Shown in pieces: positions 16,438 through 23,207 of a DNA stretch of 26,134 nt. The notes below the pieces were generated by a model that saw only the letters and a program-made list of their open reading frames with translations, ran no database searches and was not told the origin of the DNA. The stretch spans positions 1 to 26,134 of the forward strand of contig JBKJUK010000275.1 of NCBI GenBank assembly GCA_046590705.1, read 5' to 3'. A program made the translations under genes and the position numbers. Source of the DNA: JBKJUK01 sp046590705. Its GTDB lineage: Bacteria; Acidobacteriota; Thermoanaerobaculia; Gp7-AA8. Position 1 is the first letter of the stretch; every line of letters starts with the position of its first letter.

Positions 16438-16716
16438 AGGGCCGGAGGCCCGGCATTGAGTAGCCCAGGCCGTGGGGCCTGGGACGAATGACGCATCCAT
16501 ATGTCGTGAGCCCCAGCGGGGCGGCATCGAGGTTTCTTCACGGCGGCGCCGACTGGAGTTCGCCAGCGGTATACGTCAAGGCTGATACAACGCGTTGAAC
16601 CTGCCAGAGTTCAACGTCGCGATACCGCCCCGCTGGGGCTCATGAAAAAGAACGGAGCAAATTAATCCCAGGCCTCACGGCCCTGGGCTACAACGATGTC
16701 GCCCCGCTGGGGCTGA
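16438..16716. repeat. Type-1 palindromic repeat, copy 3 (complete, mirror-symmetric)
   Basis: This copy has the full order c'-b'-a-centre-a'-b-c. A GGCCGGAGGCCCGGC module is at about 16440-16454 (c'). CCCAGGCC/GGGCCTGGG is at 16464-16483 (b'). GAGCCCC...GGGGCGGCATCG is at 16508-16529 (a), and its complement at 16620-16641 has one mismatch in 22 (a'). CCCAGGCCTCACGGCCCTGGG is at 16667-16687 (b), and a TCGCCCCGCTGGGGCTGA module ends near 16716 (c). Copies at 1871-2060 and 7456-7722 contain only the a-a'-b-c part. The element fills the first half of the 770-base gap before the chorismatase gene. Confidence 0.75.
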
Positions 16717-16935
16717 GAGGCGGACCAGGCGGATGCTTGATCCTGTTTCTTTCTCCAGTCGCAGCGCAGCGAGGTCCGTGGCTCGCGATGACGACACTCC
16801 CACTCTGGCAGAAAATCGCAGCGCCGGTTGTTCACCAGTCACAACTCGCGAAGGAACGACCAGTCGTGGTCGCCACTTCCTCACAAAGAAACAATCGCTC
16901 GAGGTCACAAACATGTCGAAAGGCCGGACAGGTAT

Positions 16936-16957
16936 CGGACGCGCTGCCGCGCGTCCG
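16936..16957 (+). other. Hairpin in the upstream region of the chorismatase gene
   Basis: A perfect 9-bp stem (CGGACGCGC) with a TGCC loop sits 77 bases before the proposed GTG start. No T run follows. The surrounding stretch 16717-17034 otherwise holds no recognisable gene; its open frame has no family-like residues before the chorismatase domain. Confidence 0.45.
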
Positions 16958-17034
16958 CAGCCCTGACGCGCGCATCCGTTCCCGTCTTTCGGATCAACAC
17001 TCACTTCGGGGGGGAGAGCGTTTATATTGGCTCG

Positions 17035-18045
17035 GTGTCCTTGAATCCCCGCGTCAACGCGGCAATCGGTCAGTTCCCGGTCAGGCCTTGCTACCTGGAT
17101 GAGGCGTCTGCGAAAGCAGTCCCTTCGGAACTCATCCTGGGGGCCGTCGAATTCGCTCCGCCAGGAAGCGCAGATCCGCGCTTCAACGCTTCCGTCCGCA
17201 TGCCGCAGCTCGGTTCTGTACCGGTCAATGAGTTCTGGTTGTCGCCTACTCCCGTTCACTCAGCCGACACGAGTGAACTTTGTCTGCGCTGGAACGAAGA
17301 CGTCCTCTTCGGCTCACTTCCGACGGGCGCAGATCCGAACATCGAGCGAGCGACTCGTGCTGCATACCTTTCATTCATCGAGGCCGTTCGTCTGCGCGGG
17401 TTCCCGTACCTGCTGAGAGTCTGGAATCACGTCCCCTCGATCAATGACGAGTCGACCGGACTGGAACGCTACAAGCGTTTTTCCGTGGGACGCTACGAGG
17501 CATTGGCTGAACTCGGGTTCACCTTCACAGACGATCTGCCCGCGGCCAGTGCCGTCGGGGCAGAATCGGGCGACAGTTCGATGTATTTTCTGGCGGTACG
17601 AACGCCTGTTACACAGCTCGAGAATCCACGCCAGATCAGCGCTTTTCACTATCCGCACGAGTATGGACCCAAGAGTCCTTCGTTCTCTCGCGGCGCGCTC
17701 AAGGAATGGCCAGAGGGATGGCAGGTCTTTCTGTCGGGAACCGCCAGCATCGTCGGCCACCAGAGCGTCCACGCCGGAGACGTCGAAGCGCAGTTACGGG
17801 AAACACTGTTCAATATGGAGAAAGTGCTGGCCAGTGCCTCTGAGATTCATGCGAGACCTGACACTGGCCTGCAGTCTCTGTCAGCTATGAAAGTCTACGT
17901 CCGAAACCCGGGCGACATCACCGTCATTCGCAAAGGCCTCGAGGCTCGCCTCGCGCCGGAGGTCAGCCTGCTCTACGTCCAGTCGGACATCTGCCGCAGC
18001 GAACTGCTGCTCGAAATCGAAGGAGTCGCCGAGATTCTTCGCTGA
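17035..18045 (+). CDS. Chorismatase (FkbO/Hyg5 family), probably 3-hydroxybenzoate-forming
   Basis: The 336-residue protein carries the chorismatase signatures YLLRVWNHVPSINDES (125-140), LERYKRFSVGR (143-153), NPRQISAFHYPHEYGPKSP (197-214) and LLLEIEG (324-330). The family hydrolyses chorismate to pyruvate plus a dihydroxy-cyclohexadiene acid (FkbO type) or 3-hydroxybenzoate (Hyg5 type); XanB2 makes 3- and 4-hydroxybenzoate. Residues G235 (LSGTASIVG) and C320 (SDICRSE) align by spacing with Hyg5 Gly240 and Cys327, and E327 with catalytic Glu334, as I recall them. This favours the Hyg5 type. A GTG at 17035 gives the usual family length; a TTG at 17041 is possible. GGGGGGAGAG lies about 18 bases upstream, farther than normal. 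No polyketide, aryl-polyene or quinone gene is adjacent. Confidence 0.87.
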   Translation: MSLNPRVNAAIGQFPVRPCYLDEASAKAVPSELILGAVEFAPPGSADPRFNASVRMPQLGSVPVNEFWLSPTPVHSADTSELCLRWNEDVLFGSLPTGADPNIERATRAAYLSFIEAVRLRGFPYLLRVWNHVPSINDESTGLERYKRFSVGRYEALAELGFTFTDDLPAASAVGAESGDSSMYFLAVRTPVTQLENPRQISAFHYPHEYGPKSPSFSRGALKEWPEGWQVFLSGTASIVGHQSVHAGDVEAQLRETLFNMEKVLASASEIHARPDTGLQSLSAMKVYVRNPGDITVIRKGLEARLAPEVSLLYVQSDICRSELLLEIEGVAEILR

Positions 18046-18073
18046 CGGGACGAGCGACACCGAAATCATGGCA

Positions 18074-18251
18074 CGTCATTCCGATGAGCAGGCCATGCTC
18101 ACACAAGCTTGCGTGCTAGTTGTGCGAAGAGGAATCTCCGGTCCGCGCCGCGAAGGTTGAACTCGAATCACCGCGTCTGCGCGGACCGGAGATTCCTCTT
18201 CGCAGTCAGGGCTGCGCGTGATGCCAACTCGCGCGGCTCATCGGAATGACG
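18074..18251. repeat. Type-2 repeat (CGTCATTCCGA ends), copy 3
   Basis: This 178-bp element lies between the converging chorismatase and M28 genes. The 11-bp ends are perfect inverses. Inside, a perfect 25-bp inverted repeat (18124-18148 with 18179-18203, containing GAGGAATCTCCGGTCCGC) flanks a 30-base centre. It is the best-preserved copy of the three. It could terminate both converging transcripts, but lacks T runs. Confidence 0.82.
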
Positions 18252-18280
18252 TCGAGGGTAAGCACACACTCCAGACCGCT

Positions 18281-20437
18281 CTACCTGATCTTCAACATCC
18301 CTGCCTTCTCCGCAGAATCGAGATACGAAGCAACATCCTCCAGAGTGACCCGGCCGTAGTACCACTCACCCGCAGAATCTGCCTCGGCTGAAACCGCTTC
18401 GAAAATGTCGAGGTAACTACGCTGACCATCGGCGAAGTTGAGAACCTCATACGCCATGAGCGAGTGCAGGGATCCCGGCTTCACCGCCTTTTTTCTGCCG
18501 GCCATGAAGTCTTTCACCGAATCGACACGCGCCGGTACCTTCGCAGCCAACTCAGTTTCCTTCTTCGACCGCACCATCGGTGCCGGACTGGCTCCGGTAA
18601 GCGCTGCGTAATAACCCGACAGCCGCTTTTCCGCCTCTTCAGCGGACATGGGCTGCCCCGCGGAAGCCTGCATCAAAGCCGAACCGGCAACGGAACCGCT
18701 GATACGTTTCGCGGTATCGATGGCGCGAAGTTCACGACGAACGGACTCTCTGACCAGAACTGAGGCGCGAGCCCAGGCTGCAGAACGAGCCGCCGGAGCA
18801 GCCTGCTGCAGCATGCGCATAGCCGTTGCCATATCGCGACTGATCCTCTCGTTGCCCCGACCGTACATTTCAGTCAGTAGCGTCGGAAGTTCATTCGCAC
18901 CGGCCGTGGCCAGGAACCAGGTGATGCCCGCCACGGCCACGGCGTTCCGTTTCAGCTGGGTTCGGTCCATCTGCCAGAGGTCATCATCGGTGGAGTGAAT
19001 GAAGTCGTCGGGCCAGTTGGTGAAGGTCACTGCCGGGATCCCGATGATCCCCATGTTGAACACCTGGTGATCGGTGTTGTTGTGGAAGGGGATCACCCGC
19101 GCGTCGTAGTGCTCCCTGGTTCCGATCCGTGAATAAATCGGCCGGCCGAACGGAGAGTCTTCATCACTGATGGCCGCGGTACCTGCCTCGCCACGAGTGA
19201 GCTGCCGGGCCTGTCCGGCCGCGAGGTAAGCCGTGTTTCCATGTACCAGCGCCTCCACGACCGACTCGACTACATCACCTAGAAAACTGGCGCGTGACGA
19301 GGGTGGACGCGTGACGAACTGCACGCGGTCACCGAGCGACTGTTTCGCACCCACCATGTCCTGATTCACGTTCGCCAGAAACTGCTGTCGTTCGTCAGGG
19401 AAGTCCGAGAAATATCGCTCCTCGGCACTGATCTCGTCAGCCCACCAGAATCGGATATCACGTTGCGGACGAGGCAGTTTCCCTTCATTGATCAGCTTGA
19501 CCAGAGTCCGGGCGATCTCGAGAACGTTGGCGCATCCGCTGGCGTCGTCGTTCGCCGAGAACAGTTCTTCCTGCAGATGACCTGTGAGCACCAGGTCCTG
19601 ATCGTGAATCGAGGTTCCCCGTATGACGCCTTCAACGATGGCCTGACTCGACTGCTCGAGGAATTCCGAGTCAATCTTCAAACGCACCAGCATCGGTCTC
19701 GTGACTGAAGACTTTTTGCTCGCGTCAGCCGACCGAGGAGTCCGACGAGTCAGCTGCTTTCTCAGACGCGTCCCTTCCCGTTGCGAGAGAACGAAGGCCC
19801 AGGTTCCCTGCTTACTTTTGTCGGCGTTCTCGATCGGAATACGAACCCAGGGGATCTGATCCGGCATCGCCGTTCGGGCGGTTGTGAAGTAGACGATCCC
19901 GAGCGCTCCTCGTTTCCATACCGCTTCCTCCATCACCTTCGTCAACGCACCGCTGGCCAGCACTACCTTCCCGCCAACGGCCTTCCCTTCGAAATCTGCG
20001 TCGTCGGTGCCTTCACCAACGTCGATCAGCTCCGCCGATTTCACCTCCGCCGACCGGCTGTAGTCCGCGAGAGCAATCTTGATTTCACCGTGGAATGCCA
20101 GGCGCCTCTCCTCCGGTGCGATCAGCCAGAGTTCTGCGCTCTTTCCGTTCCAACTGCGAGTCTCGGTGCCGAGCTTGATGTAGCGGACATCTTCCAAGCC
20201 CACTTCGATGGCCTTTTTCCGCACATACTCCGCGACCGCTTCGAAGCCTTCGCTGCCACCCATGGGCCGGTGATGCTGCGTGAAGAAACGCATATGCTCG
20301 TGAGCAACTTCGCCGGAGATCTCGTTGACCAGTTTCCTGTAAGTATCCTCAGGAAGAAATGGAGACTGCTGCGCGTGTCCCGTAGCCGACAGAAGGATGG
20401 CCAACAATGAAAAGAGTGACAAACGTCTCAGACTCAT
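18281..20437 (-). CDS. Secreted M28-family zinc aminopeptidase with PA domain
   Basis: The 718-residue product has a signal peptide (MSLRRLSLFSLLAILLSATG). A protease-associated (PA) domain appears near 130-225, and an M28 metal site follows: H287 in LTGHLQEE, D297/D298 in NDDASG, E339/E340 in WADEISAEE, D360 in NVNQDMVG and H481 in FIHSTDDD. These residues would hold two zinc ions and remove N-terminal amino acids from peptides outside the cytoplasm. AGGAG precedes the ATG by 8 bases. Residues from about 500 on are an unusual extension; the last 50 (FADGQRSYLDIFEAVSAEAD ... YLDSAEKAGMLKI) look like a small winged-helix-type fold. The enzyme is longer than the typical M28 peptidase (about 450-550). 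Confidence 0.9.
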   Translation of the reverse strand: MSLRRLSLFSLLAILLSATGHAQQSPFLPEDTYRKLVNEISGEVAHEHMRFFTQHHRPMGGSEGFEAVAEYVRKKAIEVGLEDVRYIKLGTETRSWNGKSAELWLIAPEERRLAFHGEIKIALADYSRSAEVKSAELIDVGEGTDDADFEGKAVGGKVVLASGALTKVMEEAVWKRGALGIVYFTTARTAMPDQIPWVRIPIENADKSKQGTWAFVLSQREGTRLRKQLTRRTPRSADASKKSSVTRPMLVRLKIDSEFLEQSSQAIVEGVIRGTSIHDQDLVLTGHLQEELFSANDDASGCANVLEIARTLVKLINEGKLPRPQRDIRFWWADEISAEERYFSDFPDERQQFLANVNQDMVGAKQSLGDRVQFVTRPPSSRASFLGDVVESVVEALVHGNTAYLAAGQARQLTRGEAGTAAISDEDSPFGRPIYSRIGTREHYDARVIPFHNNTDHQVFNMGIIGIPAVTFTNWPDDFIHSTDDDLWQMDRTQLKRNAVAVAGITWFLATAGANELPTLLTEMYGRGNERISRDMATAMRMLQQAAPAARSAAWARASVLVRESVRRELRAIDTAKRISGSVAGSALMQASAGQPMSAEEAEKRLSGYYAALTGASPAPMVRSKKETELAAKVPARVDSVKDFMAGRKKAVKPGSLHSLMAYEVLNFADGQRSYLDIFEAVSAEADSAGEWYYGRVTLEDVASYLDSAEKAGMLKIR

Positions 20438-20823
20438 GAAGTAGCTCCTGGCAGATAGCGTAATGGCGCTTTACCTTAGAGGAAGCATACGGCGCTGACA
20501 AGAAGCGTGAGTTGGGCGGCAGGTCGTCGCGGCTGTTCGAGTGGAGGTCGCGCCGTCGATCTAGCGCAGAGTTTGTGCGCGACGCGCTTCAACTCGACTG
20601 AACGAAGGAGATCACTTTGCGCTGACGCGGGCGAGAACTGACATCGTCCGTGTAAACAGGGATCACTCGCCCATCCCGCACGTCCGCCCCCGCTCGCGAT
20701 TGACATGCGCCCCCAGATTCACCGGAATGTCATCCCGAGCATGCGTGGGAGGGCCGGGAGCGGCGAGGGAACTCACGAGCTACGCACGATCAACGTGGTT
20801 TCACATGTCCACAACAGACACGA
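20438..20823. other. Intergenic gap with a partial repeat arm
   Basis: This 386-base gap lies between the M28 and response-regulator genes, both on the minus strand. I see no gene with family-like residues. GTCATCCCGAGCATGC near 20730-20745 matches the outer arm at 13807-13823, and the following GAGGGAACTC resembles the bases after that arm, so it is a solo, truncated repeat. Confidence 0.5.
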
Positions 20824-21216
20824 TCAGGAACTGAACGCGGTCGACCGCGCACGATCGAGGCCGGCGCACGCTGCCACTGCATCGAGAAGATGCTGCAGAT
20901 CAAACGGCTTGGCCAGCACATGACAGGTCTTCTTGAATCGGGTCAACGCAGTCTGCGGGTACGCGGTGAGAACCACGGTCCTATTGCTGAGCGAAGACTT
21001 TGTCTGGACCATATGATCGTAGACGCCGAACCCGTCTACCCTCGGCATCATCACATCGAGCACCATCGCATCGAATTGCCCGGCCTCGATCTTCTCGATG
21101 GCCTCGACCCCATCCCTGGCGCCTTCCACGACATAGCCCCGTCGTTGCAGAACACGCATCACCAGAACTCTGATGGACTCTTCATCGTCAACGACTAACA
21201 CCTTTCGAGCGGTCAT
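20824..21216 (-). CDS. Single-domain response regulator (CheY-like receiver)
   Basis: The 130-residue product is one receiver domain: acidic pair D10-D11 (VLVVDDEES), phosphoacceptor D54 (MVLDVMMPRVDG), switch threonine T84 (VVLTAYPQ) and K103 (LAKPFD). There is no DNA-binding or enzymatic output domain, so it would act by protein contact or in a phosphorelay. No histidine kinase is next to it. I chose the ATG at 21216 because it gives the normal receiver N-terminus. The frame is open to an ATG at 21387, which has GAGGAG 4 bases upstream but lies inside the divergent VOC gene and would add 57 residues without a recognised domain. The start is therefore uncertain, the family is not. Confidence 0.87.
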   Translation of the reverse strand: MTARKVLVVDDEESIRVLVMRVLQRRGYVVEGARDGVEAIEKIEAGQFDAMVLDVMMPRVDGFGVYDHMVQTKSSLSNRTVVLTAYPQTALTRFKKTCHVLAKPFDLQHLLDAVAACAGLDRARSTAFSS

Positions 21217-21385
21217 CACGCCAAAGATCTTCGCAAGCTCCGTTCCACCTCTTCGCAAGCGTACTCGTACGGAAGACTCCGCCTCTATCTGAAGCAGATT
21301 CATCCGGCAACCGGCGTTCCCGGACAAGGAGGGTGGCCTGTCCACAGCAGAAACTTTGTGAGCAATGCGGGCTACACTCTGATCC

Positions 21386-21856
21386 ATGCAACTCCTCGCT
21401 CTCAGTGACTCTCTGCGTCCCTTTCATTTCGCTTTCCTGGTACAGGATCTCGACTCCACCCGCCGCTTCTACGGCGAAATCCTTCGATGTAGAGAAGGGC
21501 GCAGCAGTATTTCCTGGGTCGACTTCGATTTCTTCGGAAACCAGATCTCGGCGCACCTGACCGAGGCCATGCCTGCAACGCGGGACCTGGGCGACGTCGA
21601 CGGCGTGAAGGTGCCCATGCCTCACTTCGGGTGCGTCCTGGATTGGCCGACCTTCGATGTGGTCGCTCAGCAACTCCGGGACGCAGGCGTGGATTTCCTC
21701 ATCGAGCCCTACATTCGATTCGAGGGAAAAGCATCTGAGCAGAAGACCATGTTCCTTCGCGACTTCAGCGGGAACGCTCTCGAGTTCAAGGGATTTCGCT
21801 CGGAGTCAGGGATCTTCGCAAGCGGCGAAACTGGAGCGGAGACGCGGCCAGCTTGA
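21386..21856 (+). CDS. VOC-superfamily (glyoxalase/dioxygenase-like) protein
   Basis: The 156-residue protein shows the vicinal-oxygen-chelate pattern: FHFAFLVQDLDSTRRFYGEI at 13-32 with a possible metal ligand H14, a second half-fold with H80 (PMPHFG), and FLRDFSGNALEFKGF near 123-137 with E133. Members include glyoxalase I, extradiol dioxygenases and antibiotic-modifying proteins; nothing here decides among them. The ATG at 21386 has no ribosome binding site, but TACACT at 21373-21378 ends 7 bases before it, so the message might be leaderless. Its stop codon overlaps the TTG start of the FAD oxidoreductase gene, so the two are probably coupled and may act on the same metabolite. Confidence 0.82.
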   Translation: MQLLALSDSLRPFHFAFLVQDLDSTRRFYGEILRCREGRSSISWVDFDFFGNQISAHLTEAMPATRDLGDVDGVKVPMPHFGCVLDWPTFDVVAQQLRDAGVDFLIEPYIRFEGKASEQKTMFLRDFSGNALEFKGFRSESGIFASGETGAETRPA

Positions 21857-23019
21857 TCCATCAAACCGGCATCGTCATCATTGGCGCTGGAGTGATCGGA
21901 CTCAGCGTAGCAGCGCATCTGGCCCTGCTCGGTCGCACCGACGTCACGGTTCTGGATGCGGGAGTACCGGGCCAGGGCAGCACCTCCAGAGCAACGGGAG
22001 GTTTTCGTGTGCAGTTTGGCTCCGCCATCAACATCAGACTTTCCCTGCTGTCGCTACATAAACTGCACGACTTTCGGCGGGAACACCGTGTCGATCCAGG
22101 GTTCGATCAGGCTGGCTATCTCTTTCTGGCGACGACCAAACGAGAACTCGACGCGTTGCAGGTCGCCGTTGCGCTGCAACACGAGAACGGCTATCTCGAG
22201 AGCAGGATGGTCTCGCGGGAGCAGGCGCTGCAACTGAATCCCGCGTTCGTCGATGATTCCGTCCTGGGCGGTTCGTTCGGCCCGGCCGACGGCTACATCA
22301 AGCCAATGCAGATCCTCGAGGGCTACCGAAATACTGCCTCGAAAGCCGGAATCACCATTTGCGGTGAAGCTGCAGTCACCGCAATCCGCGCGATCGGTAA
22401 CATGATCGAATCAGTCGAGATCGCATCCGGGGATCGATACCGCTGTGAGGCGGTTGTGAACGCGGCCGGCCCGCAGGCAGCCGTGGTGGCAGCGATGGGA
22501 GGCTTTTCTTTGCCGGTTACCCCGCTTCGGCGAGACGTAGCGGCCACCGTCGCTACGCGCCAGATCCATCCGAACCCGCCAATGACGATCTGGCTAGGCG
22601 ACGGCTTTCACTACCGCTTCCGCGATGATCGAATCCTGTTTCTCAGCCCTGACAGTGCGGAGCAGTCCGGCTCCGATCTCACCGCGACAATCTCCGAGGC
22701 GTTCTTCGAGAGGATTGAGAGCACACGAAGGAAACGCGTTCCCTCACTCTCGTCACCTCCGATCGACAGGTCGTTCTCCTGGAGCGGCCTGTACGAGATG
22801 TCGCCGGACCACCACGCCATCCTCGGAGCAGATTCGCGCTGCAGCAACCTCTTCTTCGCGAATGGCTCGTCAGGACATGGCGTCATGCATGCGCCGGCCA
22901 TCGGTCAACTGGTCGCCGAGATGCTGGTGTTTGGCTCTTCCAAAACTCTCGATGTCACGCAACTCAGACCAGCCAGATTTCAGGAGAATGACCCAGTGCC
23001 GCACCTCGAGCTACTGTGA
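21853..23019 (+). CDS. FAD-dependent amine oxidase, sarcosine/glycine oxidase-like (DAO family)
   Basis: The 388-residue protein opens with a Rossmann FAD motif, IVIIGAGVIGLSVAAHLA, with GAGVIG at 11-16, followed by the acidic residue of VLDAG. Its C-terminal part has the sarcosine-oxidase-beta-like pattern MSPDHHAILG and ANGSSGHGVMHAPAIGQLVA, which contacts the flavin. Such enzymes oxidise secondary or primary amines of small amino acids, releasing peroxide or passing electrons on. The start is a TTG at 21853 whose TTGA overlaps the VOC stop; GGAG lies about 11 bases upstream. No tetrahydrofolate-binding or other sarcosine oxidase subunits are adjacent, so the monomeric or dehydrogenase-like type is more likely. 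The substrate is not decided by sequence. Confidence 0.87.
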   Translation: MIHQTGIVIIGAGVIGLSVAAHLALLGRTDVTVLDAGVPGQGSTSRATGGFRVQFGSAINIRLSLLSLHKLHDFRREHRVDPGFDQAGYLFLATTKRELDALQVAVALQHENGYLESRMVSREQALQLNPAFVDDSVLGGSFGPADGYIKPMQILEGYRNTASKAGITICGEAAVTAIRAIGNMIESVEIASGDRYRCEAVVNAAGPQAAVVAAMGGFSLPVTPLRRDVAATVATRQIHPNPPMTIWLGDGFHYRFRDDRILFLSPDSAEQSGSDLTATISEAFFERIESTRRKRVPSLSSPPIDRSFSWSGLYEMSPDHHAILGADSRCSNLFFANGSSGHGVMHAPAIGQLVAEMLVFGSSKTLDVTQLRPARFQENDPVPHLELL

Positions 23020-23033
23020 GCGGCCAGGGTTGA

Positions 23034-23158
23034 GTGGCCGAAGTTTTCAACTTCGGGCATCGTGGCGCAAAGAAAACATCGTTCTAACGGGAAAAGTAGC
23101 CGTCCTGACATGTACTCTCTTCCACAATCACCAGACCGAAGTTGAAAACTTCGGCCAC
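23034..23158. repeat. Type-3 repeat: perfect 23-bp inverted pair (GAAGTTTTCAACTTC family)
   Basis: The arm at 23034-23056 (starting GTGGCCGAAGTTTTCAACTT) is the exact complement of 23136-23158. Each arm is also partly self-complementary (CCGAAGTT/AACTTCGG), so either short hairpins or one long stem can form. The element begins 14 bases after the FAD oxidase stop and ends 50 bases before the S10 start. A decayed relative lies at 7741-7855. Confidence 0.85.
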
Positions 23159-23207
23159 CAGGCTGCATAGTTCACGAATCTCAGGATGTTCAGAAAGGGG
23201 ATTTTCG

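Noticed and set aside
16828..17034. Chorismatase start at the ATG at 16828
   Set aside because: The 69 extra residues are not family-like, the family's usual length fits a start near 17035, and no binding site precedes 16828.
20476..20706. Minus-strand frame of 76 codons between the M28 and response-regulator genes
   Set aside because: No binding site, no signal or family-like residues; composition matches non-coding shadows.
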